Source of the DNA: an uncultured Collinsella sp.
GTDB lineage: Bacteria; Actinomycetota; Coriobacteriia; Coriobacteriales; Coriobacteriaceae
Direction: 5' to 3'
Length of the DNA: 7,494 nucleotides
Assembly: GCA_900757385.1 (NCBI GenBank)
Contig: CAAENO010000112.1
Coordinates: 1 to 7,494 of the forward strand
Of the stretch, positions 1 through 4,900 are shown in pieces. The notes below the pieces were generated by a model. It was not told the origin of the DNA. It saw only the letters and a program-made list of their open reading frames with translations, and searched no databases. Every line of letters begins with the position of its first letter. The stretch's first letter is position 1. Position numbers and translations under genes: made by a program.

Positions 1-68
1 ATACTCTTGACCTGCTTGGTCTCGGCGGATGTCAGCGTGTCCTTGAGTAGAATCCCAAACGCTGTCAT
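1..68 (-). CDS. 5' end of an unrecognised gene, cut by the window edge
   Basis: A minus-strand frame starts at ATG 68-66 and runs off the left edge. The visible product is MTAFGILLKDTLTSAETKQVKS, 22 residues. Most third positions are G or C, as in the neighbouring genes; the competing frame (ATG at 102-100) has AT-rich third positions and is less gene-like. An AGGA at 82-79 lies 10 nt before the ATG, an acceptable but weak ribosome binding site. The same frame is also open and gene-like upstream of the ATG, reading GDKRTEWLREGF, and is then broken by one TAG at 83-81. The ATG may therefore be a real start, or this may be the remnant of a longer protein interrupted by a stop. The gene lies about 60 bp downstream of the exonuclease stop on the same strand and could be co-transcribed. 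I do not recognise the family. Confidence 0.4.
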   Translation of the reverse strand, partial: MTAFGILLKDTLTSAETKQVKS

Positions 69-130
69 CTGCTGCTGGTCCTAGAATCCTTCGCGCAACC
101 ATTCCGTCCGCTTGTCGCCAAATGAGCCCC

Positions 131-865
131 CTACCTCCCCTCCGCCTTCAGCTTCAGCAGCAGGTCACCCAGCTCGGGGCACTTGCTGGAGAGACGCGTA
201 TGGGCTCGCTCGCCCATCCCCCACCGCTGGCGAACTTCCTGGGTGCACGGGCTCACACGGTAGTCCCCGTCCATCACCTGCTTGAGCAGCTTGGCGGTCA
301 CGCGCGCATCGGCTAGGGCGCTGTGGGCGTGGCCCGTCGACTCGTCGAACTCGATGCCGAACCACGTTGCCGCGTCACTCAAAGAGACGCGCCCGTGGCT
401 GCCCACGTCCATGATCGAGGTGTAAAACGCCTGCAGGTCGGCCCAGTCCGTAGGAAATGCGGAAAGATCGATGTGCTTTGCCTGGCACTCGGTCAAAAGC
501 TGTCGACGGTCCGCCCCGCTCCAACAGACCACCTGGGCGGAGTAGCGACCGATCCAATCGCTGAGCCTTTTGATCAACATGTAGAGCGGATCGGCCATCG
601 CGGTGTCCACGGCCGATATCCCTGTGAGCTCGCGGACGGGGAACGCAACGCCTTCGGTAAATTCCGTCTGCACAAACTGCGAGAACTCGCCCATAACGTT
701 GCCGTGGTAATCGAGCTTGACGGCACCGACCTCGATAATCTCATTGCGCAGTCCACGGCGCTGGCGCTGCTTTGGCACCGGCGCAAACTCAAAGTCCAGC
801 ACGATCTGGCGCGTAAAGTTCGTCGTATCGATAGCCGAGATACACGGCGTCTTTTCAGCTGACAC
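131..865 (-). CDS. DEDDh 3'-5' exonuclease (ERI-1/KapD-like)
   Basis: This 244-residue protein of the DnaQ/RNase T superfamily should remove nucleotides from 3' ends of DNA or RNA using two metal ions. Exo I is VLDFEF, with D24 and E26 as metal ligands. Exo II is probably WSGADR, with D119. Exo III is HSALADAR, with H181 and D186 at the H-x4-D spacing that defines the DEDDh class. The segments NEIIEVGAVKLD (41-52), ELTGIS (79-84) and SLSDAATWFGIEF (161-173) fit the ERI-1/KapD-like branch better than the polymerase III epsilon branch. About 45 C-terminal residues lie beyond the exonuclease core and match nothing I know. All catalytic residues are present, so it should be active. The GTG start at 865-863 is chosen because a good ribosome binding site lies 8 nt upstream and no later start keeps Exo I. 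No signal peptide or membrane segment is visible, so it should be cytoplasmic. The natural substrate cannot be read from sequence. Confidence 0.9.
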   Translation of the reverse strand: MSAEKTPCISAIDTTNFTRQIVLDFEFAPVPKQRQRRGLRNEIIEVGAVKLDYHGNVMGEFSQFVQTEFTEGVAFPVRELTGISAVDTAMADPLYMLIKRLSDWIGRYSAQVVCWSGADRRQLLTECQAKHIDLSAFPTDWADLQAFYTSIMDVGSHGRVSLSDAATWFGIEFDESTGHAHSALADARVTAKLLKQVMDGDYRVSPCTQEVRQRWGMGERAHTRLSSKCPELGDLLLKLKAEGR

Positions 866-873
866 GGTTAGGG

Positions 874-882
874 CCTTTCTCC
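874..882 (-). promoter_or_regulatory. Ribosome binding site fixing the GTG start of the exonuclease
   Basis: On the minus strand GGAGAAAGG lies 8 nt upstream of the GTG at 865-863. This is strong enough to support the non-ATG start. Confidence 0.7.
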
Positions 883-1223
883 GTCAACTGCCGCTTGCTA
901 CATAGGCGGCTACATTGCCGTAAGGATAGGCGCCCGTGCGGACATGAAAGCGGGGCGCAATACCATGCGCCAAGCACACGCCATGCAGACGGCCCCAAGA
1001 GAGTCGCCCGCTCTATTCAAATGCATGAAGAAGATTTAGGCCCGGTGACTTGAATCAGAGGTCATCCCGGGCCCATCAATATGCAGTGTACCTACAGAGG
1101 GCTGGTTAATCAAACGGGCTTTCGGTGACGAAGACCTGCGCGTCTATCCCCAATCGCCCAGCGCCGTCTTCTGCCGCCCTTACGAAAGGCTGCTATTCGA
1201 GAGAATCACGTTGCTGTTATTAT
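883..1223. other. Non-coding stretch between the exonuclease and the small-peptide locus
   Basis: About 340 bp with no convincing gene on either strand: open frames are short, lack ribosome binding sites and show no codon bias. It must hold the exonuclease promoter, but I see no good -35/-10 pair. GCTACAT occurs twice with 12-bp spacing (897-903 and 909-915) just upstream of the exonuclease start and could be a binding site. A hairpin at 1039-1073 is listed separately. Confidence 0.5.
1039..1073. terminator. GC-rich hairpin, possible weak terminator
   Basis: GGCCCGG (1039-1045) pairs with CCGGGCC (1067-1073), and TGAC (1046-1049) pairs with GTCA (1061-1064); a 2-nt bulge separates the two stems. 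On the minus strand it is followed by the moderately T-rich TAAATCTTCTTC, so it may stop leftward transcription before the exonuclease promoter region. On the plus strand no T-run follows. The structure is clear; the terminator role is a guess. Confidence 0.35.
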
Positions 1224-1237
1224 CGAACATATATTCG
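1224..1237. promoter_or_regulatory. Near-consensus LexA (SOS) box upstream of the small toxin-like gene
   Basis: CGAACATATATTCG differs at one position from CGAACATATGTTCG, the Gram-positive (DinR/LexA) SOS-box consensus; actinobacterial boxes are the same core, TCGAAC-N4-GTTCGA. The box lies about 20 bp upstream of an extended -10 element (1255-1263) and so covers the -35 region, a normal place for LexA repression. The match is seen in the sequence. That LexA binds here is an inference. Confidence 0.55.
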
Positions 1238-1254
1238 TATTTGTGACCGCGCTT

Positions 1255-1263
1255 TGATAGAAT
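1255..1263 (+). promoter_or_regulatory. Extended -10 promoter of the small toxin-like gene
   Basis: TGATAGAAT contains the TGn extension followed by TAGAAT, five of six bases of the sigma-70 -10 consensus. No good -35 is present at 17 bp (TCGTAT), which is tolerable for an extended -10 promoter. Transcription would begin near 1270, giving a leader of about 58 nt before the ATG at 1328. The putative LexA box overlaps the -35 region. Confidence 0.5.
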
Positions 1264-1292
1264 GGCAGTTGTTGACGGCAGTTCCATGTGCC

Positions 1293-1327
1293 GGGCAGCG
1301 CCCTCCATGCGACGGGAGGTGATGCCC
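1293..1327 (+). promoter_or_regulatory. Leader hairpin that sequesters the Shine-Dalgarno sequence
   Basis: In the predicted mRNA, GGGCA (1293-1297) pairs with TGCCC (1323-1327), and CCTCC (1302-1306) pairs with GGAGG (1315-1319). An asymmetric internal loop and an 8-nt apical loop separate the parts. GGAGG is the core of the near-perfect Shine-Dalgarno GGAGGTGA, and the helix ends directly before the ATG at 1328. Translation should thus be blocked in the folded mRNA. Burial of the Shine-Dalgarno is a familiar feature of type I toxin mRNAs. Confidence 0.55.
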
Positions 1328-1453
1328 ATGACCGATCTGATTGATTTCGTGAAGCTCCTGACCGCTTTGGTCTCGCTCCTCACGGCGCTTATCGGACTTT
1401 CCGAGGCACTTAAGCAGCGTACGAAGCAAAAGAAGAGGGGCCGACGCCGTTAA
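1328..1453 (+). CDS. 41-residue hydrophobic, basic-tailed peptide; probable type I toxin
   Basis: The product starts MTDLIDFVKLLTALVSLLTA. Residues 5-28 form one hydrophobic or amphipathic helix with an internal lysine (K9). Residues 29-41 carry nine lysines or arginines and end in RGRRR. One membrane helix with a cationic tail, 30-60 residues long, is the usual design of type I toxins such as TisB, Fst, TxpA and BsrG, which insert in the inner membrane and collapse its potential. I see no alignable homology to a named member, so assignment rests on architecture and context. ATG 1328 is preferred because the Shine-Dalgarno GGAGG (1315-1319) lies 8 nt upstream; the in-frame ATG at 1322 is only 2 nt from it and would add Met-Pro. 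Codon third positions are GC-rich as in host genes. Upstream lie a LexA-like box, an extended -10 and a Shine-Dalgarno-masking hairpin. A predicted antisense RNA overlaps the 3' end. A holin-like or phage-derived peptide is the main alternative. Confidence 0.65.
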   Translation: MTDLIDFVKLLTALVSLLTALIGLSEALKQRTKQKKRGRRR

Positions 1454-1465
1454 GGCATTGGCCCC
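1437..1465 (-). terminator. Intrinsic terminator of the antisense RNA
   Basis: GGGGCC (1437-1442) pairs with GGCCCC (1460-1465), with an inner GCC/GGC pairing around the loop GTTAA. On the minus strand it is followed by TCTTCTTTTGCTT, a usable U-rich tract. On the plus strand only TTGAAC follows, so termination is better supported leftward. The stop codon of the small gene (1451-1453) sits in the loop. Confidence 0.5.
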
Positions 1466-1479
1466 TTGAACTAAGTAAC

Positions 1480-1510
1480 GGCGCTGCCCAGCTATCACCC
1501 TTGGGCTGCC
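1480..1510. other. Stem-loop shared by the small toxin-like mRNA and its antisense RNA
   Basis: GCCCA (1486-1490) pairs with TGGGC (1502-1506), extended by GGC (1480-1482) with GCC (1508-1510) across an asymmetric bulge. The loop is 11 nt. It would be the 5' stem-loop of the antisense RNA and its complement would lie in the sense mRNA, so it is a candidate first-contact (loop-loop) site. On the plus strand it is followed by GTCGACTTTATTC and might also end the sense mRNA. Confidence 0.4.
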
Positions 1511-1519
1511 GTCGACTTT

Positions 1520-1548
1520 ATTCTACCCACGGTTGCCAGGTTTAACAA
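1520..1548 (-). promoter_or_regulatory. Sigma-70 promoter for the antisense RNA
   Basis: On the minus strand, TTGTTA (1548-1543) is the -35 and TAGAAT (1525-1520) the -10, with exactly 17 bp between. That is four of six and five of six consensus bases at ideal spacing. It points leftward into the 3' end of the small toxin-like gene. It uses the same TAGAAT hexamer as the sense promoter at 1258-1263. Confidence 0.55.
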
Positions 1549-1613
1549 ATGAATTTTCAGTAATGGAGCCTCGGAGCCCGCTCGCTCAACCACCTGGCCA
1601 TCGGATTAGCCGG

Positions 1614-1941
1614 ATTCTGGGACACGCCTTCCACCCCAGGCCTCTACCGGAAAATGCGTCCCACCCTGAGGCTCGATTCCGGGACACGGTTTCCGTTTGA
1701 AGCACCGATGGGAAAGCGTGTCCCGTTCCGAGAGCTCATTCCGGGATGCAGTTTCCGCTAGAGATGCCACCGGGAAAGCGTATCCCGTTTTGGAGCCAAA
1801 TTCCGGGTCGTAGTTTCCGCCTGAGGGCCGATCCGGAAACGGCATCCCATTCTGAAGCCGAAATCTGGAACGCACTTTCCGCCAAAGGTCGCAAAAGGAA
1901 AGCACATCCCATTCCCAGCATCAAATCAGGACGCGCTTCAT
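1614..1941 (+). repeat. Island A: five and a half 62-bp alternating-palindrome units
   Basis: Left arms (type GGGACACGGTTTCC) begin at 1619, 1681, 1743, 1805, 1867 and 1929. Right arms (type GGAAAGCGTGTCCC) begin at 1649, 1711, 1773, 1835 and 1897. Both series have a period of exactly 62 bp. The two arm types are near reverse complements, so each arm can pair with the arm on either side. Spacers between arms are also related: one kind like TTGAAGC, the other like TTCTGGAGCCGAA. Arms drift by several substitutions per copy, while the spacing does not change. Since 62 is not a multiple of three, no frame is kept from unit to unit, which argues against coding. The island ends just after the ATPase stop codon (1953-1955), so it would form part of that gene's 3' untranslated RNA. 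Confidence 0.85.
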
Positions 1942-1952
1942 TATCTCGGCCC

Positions 1953-3332
1953 TCACATCTCGGCAAACGAGATCAGTTTGACGTCTCCCCTACTCTCTGC
2001 GGCATCCCGACATCCCTGAGTAAAGCCGCGTTTTGAGAACAGCGCATAGCTTTTTCGCTGCCGTCTAAAGAGTTCGCTTCGGTGCACGAGCTTTTGCAGC
2101 ACGTCTTCGCCTACCGGCTCATTGCGCCATTTGCACTCCGCAAACAGCGCAGCGCCCTCGCCATCGTCAACAATCAAGTCGATTTCTTCCTGCGTATGCG
2201 TTCGGTTATCCGTTCCCCACCAGCGCCCAACGGTCGCCGGAACCACATCGAGCTGGCCCGCCCGCGCAAGTTCGTACACATACTGCCTGCATATAAGCTC
2301 AAAGACCGTACCCATGTAATCCGACACGTGCGGCTCAATGCGCTTGTACGCCATCTCTGCCATATCGTTTTGGATCAGCCCGATGTTCTGCGGCACAAAC
2401 TTGTACCAGAACCTAAACATCTGATCGCTCAGCAGATACACAGCTCGCTTATTGCTCGTCTCGTTTAGGGGCAGCTCACGTTCGACGATCCCAAGCGACG
2501 CCAGCTTATCCACATAGCTCTTTACGTTGCTCGCCGGGATTCCCGTAGAGCTCGCAATTTCAGAGATCTTCGAGCGACCCTGGGCTATTGCCTGCACGAT
2601 CGCATCGTATTGCTCGGGATTGCGGCATTCTTGCAACAGCAAGTTGCTCAGCTCCTCAAAGAGATAGCCTGTAGGAGTAAGAAAAAGACGTTTGATGTTG
2701 TCCTTGAGCGGTGCGGCAGGATTGACTTTCTCGATATATGCAGGAATGCCGCCCGTCATGCCATAGCACACTGCAGCGTCTTCGCGACTCATGCTCTGCC
2801 ACAGGCCGAGGGTCGTCGTAAAATCAAGCGGCATGATCTTAAACTGGGCCGTACGCCTACCGTATAGCGGGCTCTCGTAGCCCAACACCTGTTCCTCCAT
2901 AAACGAAAGAGACGAGCCGCATAGAATCAGCATGAGCTTGGTCTCTTTGTACAGGTGATCGATCTTGTCTTGCAGCAACGAGCTGATCTCGGGATTCGAT
3001 TGGGCGAGATAGGGGTACTCGTCAATCACGACAATCAAACGTTCCGTGCGAGCCATGGTGGCCAATGCATCGAACGCCTCGTCAAAGCTACGAAACGACA
3101 CGCCTGCAGCACCAACCGAGCCTGCAAGTATCGCCTGGCTAAAGCCGTGCAGGTTTGCCTCTGCATTGGTACGACGAGCTTGAAAGTAAATAGCATTCTT
3201 GCCTTGAATGAACTCTGTGATAAGGCGCGTTTTACCTACGCGACGGCGGCCGTAAATCACAGGCATCTCAAAGGAGCCCGTGCAATACAGTCGATTGAGC
3301 TCGGACATTTCCGCTGTTCTTCCGATAAACAT
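1953..3332 (-). CDS. AAA+ ATPase with DUF234-type nuclease-like C-terminus (COG1672 type)
   Basis: This 459-residue protein belongs to the predicted ATPases first noted in archaea (ATPase_2 plus DUF234) that are scattered through anaerobic bacteria. The N-terminal FIGRTAEMSEL leads into Walker A GRRRVGKT (28-35). Walker B is VVIDEYPYL (101-109) with D104 and E105. LILCGSS (135-141) has the sensor position, followed by the family signature SPLYGRRT (154-161). A winged-helix segment (about 245-290, with SKISEIASSTGIPASNVKSY) suggests nucleic-acid contact. The C-terminal domain has a PD-(D/E)XK-like pattern: EEID (382-385), then AECKW (398-402). Length matches full family members and all motifs are intact. 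The ATG at 3332 follows the strong AAGGAAGG, 8 nt upstream. The promoter lies inside a perfect 50-bp palindrome. The biological role of the family is not established; a link to mobile or defence islands is only a suspicion. No membrane segment is visible. Confidence 0.9.
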   Translation of the reverse strand: MFIGRTAEMSELNRLYCTGSFEMPVIYGRRRVGKTRLITEFIQGKNAIYFQARRTNAEANLHGFSQAILAGSVGAAGVSFRSFDEAFDALATMARTERLIVVIDEYPYLAQSNPEISSLLQDKIDHLYKETKLMLILCGSSLSFMEEQVLGYESPLYGRRTAQFKIMPLDFTTTLGLWQSMSREDAAVCYGMTGGIPAYIEKVNPAAPLKDNIKRLFLTPTGYLFEELSNLLLQECRNPEQYDAIVQAIAQGRSKISEIASSTGIPASNVKSYVDKLASLGIVERELPLNETSNKRAVYLLSDQMFRFWYKFVPQNIGLIQNDMAEMAYKRIEPHVSDYMGTVFELICRQYVYELARAGQLDVVPATVGRWWGTDNRTHTQEEIDLIVDDGEGAALFAECKWRNEPVGEDVLQKLVHRSELFRRQRKSYALFSKRGFTQGCRDAAESRGDVKLISFAEM

Positions 3333-3350
3333 AGGGTCATCCTTCCTTTA

Positions 3351-3400
3351 CGTTATAGCTAGCTATATTATACCTTCCTATAATATAGCTAGCTATAACG
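3351..3400. promoter_or_regulatory. Perfect 50-bp palindrome holding two TATAGCTAGCTATA operators
   Basis: Two exact 22-bp inverted arms (3351-3372 and 3379-3400) flank the loop CCTTCC. Each arm contains the self-complementary 14-mer TATAGCTAGCTATA (3354-3367 and 3384-3397). Their centres are 30 bp apart, close to three helical turns, so two dimers could bind on one face. The element is very AT-rich against a GC-rich background. It lies 18 bp upstream of the ATPase ATG. A TATAAT hexamer is present on each strand between the operators. Autoregulation by the ATPase's own winged helix, or control by an unlinked dyad-binding repressor, are both possible. As RNA or single-stranded DNA it would form a 22-bp hairpin. 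Confidence 0.85.
3367..3372 (-). promoter_or_regulatory. -10 element of the ATPase promoter
   Basis: A consensus TATAAT on the minus strand would place the transcription start near 3360 and the ribosome binding site about 10 nt further on. No good -35 lies 17 bp upstream (TAGCTA), which suggests a weak or activated promoter. An alternative is TTGTCG near 3403-3408 with TATATT at 18 bp. The -10 touches the edge of one operator, so a bound dimer should block polymerase. Confidence 0.45.
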
Positions 3401-3427
3401 TAATTCGACAAGCGGCGCACGCAAAAG

Positions 3428-3566
3428 GGGCGGTACACCACCGCACGTGGACCGTTCCGGAAAACGCATCCCGTTCTGGTGCAAAAAACTGGGCCGTAGC
3501 TTCCGCCAAACATGCCATCCGGAAAGCGCGTCCCGTTCTGAGCGGCAATTCCGGGTCACAGTTTCC
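3428..3566 (+). repeat. Island B: two 62-bp alternating-palindrome units, same family as island A
   Basis: Right arms begin at 3459 and 3521, left arms at 3491 and 3553, both 62 bp apart. A decayed left arm probably begins near 3428. Orientation, arm sequence and spacer types match islands A and C. It lies just upstream of the palindromic ATPase promoter, so islands A and B bracket the ATPase gene. Confidence 0.8.
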
Positions 3567-3863
3567 GCCGACATAGACGACGATTCGCCACCCTTATCAC
3601 AGGCCTTCAAACATGCGATCCAGAAACGCAAAACAGCAGATAGAATGCTCTTTTTCAAAAAAGTACACGTCCCGAAACTTACCCAGTCTTCATAACTCGC
3701 TGCCGTTCAAGGTCGCCGATTACCGCCCACCGATTCAAACAAGAAATATGTCGCCAAAAGCAGGTCATCTACCTGCATGGTTAGATTTTGGTCAGCTTTT
3801 GGTCAGTTGGGCGGCAAGTTGCGGCTGATACGTTTTTGCTACCCAAAAAGAAGGCGGTAGCTC
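3567..3863. other. Non-coding stretch before the AbiEi-like gene
   Basis: About 300 bp without a supportable gene. Open frames here lack ribosome binding sites and have mixed codon use. It holds an inverted repeat, GCAGGT-CATCT-ACCTGC (3760-3776), and a tandem direct repeat (3786-3806, listed separately). I see no convincing sigma-70 pair for the gene at 3864; TGATAC at 3826-3831 is a possible but poor -10. Confidence 0.5.
3786..3806. repeat. Tandem direct repeat TTTTGGTCAG x2, 11-bp period
   Basis: Exact copies of the 10-mer TTTTGGTCAG lie at 3786-3795 and 3797-3806, about one helical turn apart and 58 bp before the AbiEi-like start. The position suits an operator or an activator site. No regulator is known to me for this motif. 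Confidence 0.5.
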
Positions 3864-4862
3864 ATGACCCATTGCAATGACCAACTCATCGACCAACTGC
3901 TCACTCAAGCCGAACAAGAGGGGCGCTGTCTGATCCCCCCGAGCACGGCGATCCGAAAAGCGCTCCTTCGGCGCATCGGTAGCGCGGTCGTCTCCCCCAT
4001 GCCGGGACTGTTCGCGCGCAAAATGCGCTGGGATGAACTCAACCGTGCGCAACGCCATTGCGAGATTATCCGCGCCCTTGCGATCATCCACCCCGATTGG
4101 ACGTTCTGCTCGTTTTCGGCAGCATGCCTCCTGGGACTCGAAGTCTCGTGGCGGCACCTGAACGTTGTGCATGTCTGCAGCTCGACAAAGCCGTCGGCTC
4201 GTCCGGGCGCGCATATTCAGCGGCACCAGATTGAGCCGGCGGGAGCAATCCGTCTATCCGGCATATCGGTAACGCCGCCCATCCAAACGGTCACAGATTG
4301 CCTGCTGCAAACTGGTTTTGCCGACGGCATGCCCATTGTCGATTCGGCGATCACAAAGCTCGGCCTTACGCGAGAGCAGTTGATGGAGGCCGTCGAACAA
4401 CGAGCGACCGCCCGCAATGGTCGCGCGATTCGCACCGCCCTCACGACACTTCGATATGCCGACGCCCGCGCCGAGAGCGGTGGAGAATCGGTCGCCCGAG
4501 CCGTCATGATCGAGACGGGCTTTGCACCCGACTGGCTTCAATACGAGCTGACGGACCCCTTCGATTCGGCCAAGCCCATACGAACGGACTTTGCCTGGGA
4601 GCGCCAGGCGCAGGAACTCACGCTGGGCGAGCTCGACGGGCTCATCAAATATACCGACCAGACCATGCTGGCCGGACGCACTACCGCCGAGGCGCTCGTT
4701 GCCGAACGACAGCGCGAGGCACACCTATCGCTCTACGGTCACCCTCTGCTGCGTTTTGCCATGAACGAGGTCCGCTCGGCAGGAATGCTCGTCAAAAAGC
4801 TGCAGACGGCAGGCATCCGGCAGACCGCTCTGCCGACATGGCTCAACGAGGTAGAGCTGTAG
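3864..4862 (+). CDS. AbiEi-like winged-helix protein with PD-(D/E)XK-like C-terminus
   Basis: This 332-residue protein resembles the large actinobacterial set of proteins labelled AbiEi-type antitoxin or DUF559-like. Residues 1-55 look like an AbiEi winged helix: an N-terminal helical part, then RRIGSAVVSPMPGLFAR, matching the usual turn-and-wing ending in PGLYA. The middle (60-200) is a helical region of unknown role. The C-terminus has the pattern of a PD-(D/E)XK nuclease fold: E204 and ES (208-209) with R212, RTDFAW (240-245) with D242, GELDGLIKY (255-263) with E256, D258 and K262, then AERQRE (280-285). The D...ExD...K spacing resembles Vsr/DUF559-type enzymes, but activity is not proven. 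The ATG at 3864 is supported by AGAAGG 9 nt upstream. No AbiEii nucleotidyltransferase toxin follows, so it stands alone and may not be an antitoxin at all. A stand-alone DNA-binding nuclease or regulator is the main alternative. Repeat island C begins about 40 bp after the stop. Confidence 0.85.
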   Translation: MTHCNDQLIDQLLTQAEQEGRCLIPPSTAIRKALLRRIGSAVVSPMPGLFARKMRWDELNRAQRHCEIIRALAIIHPDWTFCSFSAACLLGLEVSWRHLNVVHVCSSTKPSARPGAHIQRHQIEPAGAIRLSGISVTPPIQTVTDCLLQTGFADGMPIVDSAITKLGLTREQLMEAVEQRATARNGRAIRTALTTLRYADARAESGGESVARAVMIETGFAPDWLQYELTDPFDSAKPIRTDFAWERQAQELTLGELDGLIKYTDQTMLAGRTTAEALVAERQREAHLSLYGHPLLRFAMNEVRSAGMLVKKLQTAGIRQTALPTWLNEVEL

Positions 4863-4900
4863 GGGCTGTTGAGCCACGCATTGCCGGATCGCATCCCCCC

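Larger units (their letters stand above)
1428..1513 (-). ncRNA. Predicted antisense RNA antitoxin, about 85 nt
   Basis: A minus-strand promoter (1520-1548) would start RNA near 1513. The RNA would contain a 5' stem-loop (1480-1510). It would then end at a GC-rich hairpin (1437-1465) followed on this strand by the T-rich TCTTCTTTTGCTT, near 1428. It is fully complementary to the last codons and 3' untranslated part of the small toxin-like mRNA. Overlap of the 3' ends is the arrangement of Gram-positive type I pairs such as TxpA/RatA and BsrG/SR4. The promoter, hairpins and T-rich tract are visible; the transcript itself is inferred. Confidence 0.45.

Noticed and set aside
323..862. A 179-codon open frame on the plus strand
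   Set aside because: It is antisense to the exonuclease, which has all its catalytic motifs. The plus frame has no ribosome binding site and no recognisable domain.
1180..1498. Minus-strand frames of 67 and 92 codons opposite the small toxin-like gene
   Set aside because: Neither has a ribosome binding site or a recognisable domain. They run through the LexA-like box, leader hairpin and both 3' hairpins.
1614..1941. CRISPR array
   Set aside because: Arms and spacers are both degenerate and related from unit to unit, the repeat alternates in orientation, and no cas gene is present. It is a palindromic tandem repeat.
1606..2036. Several open frames of 76-99 codons through repeat island A on both strands
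   Set aside because: The period of 62 bp does not keep frame, codon use is not gene-like, and there are no ribosome binding sites. Similar-looking peptides in different islands come from the repeat itself.
3389..3658. An 89-codon minus-strand frame starting MKKSILSAVLRFWIACLKAC, lipoprotein-like
   Set aside because: It needs a TTG start with no ribosome binding site, and most of its body is repeat island B plus part of the palindrome. Its signal-like start is probably chance.
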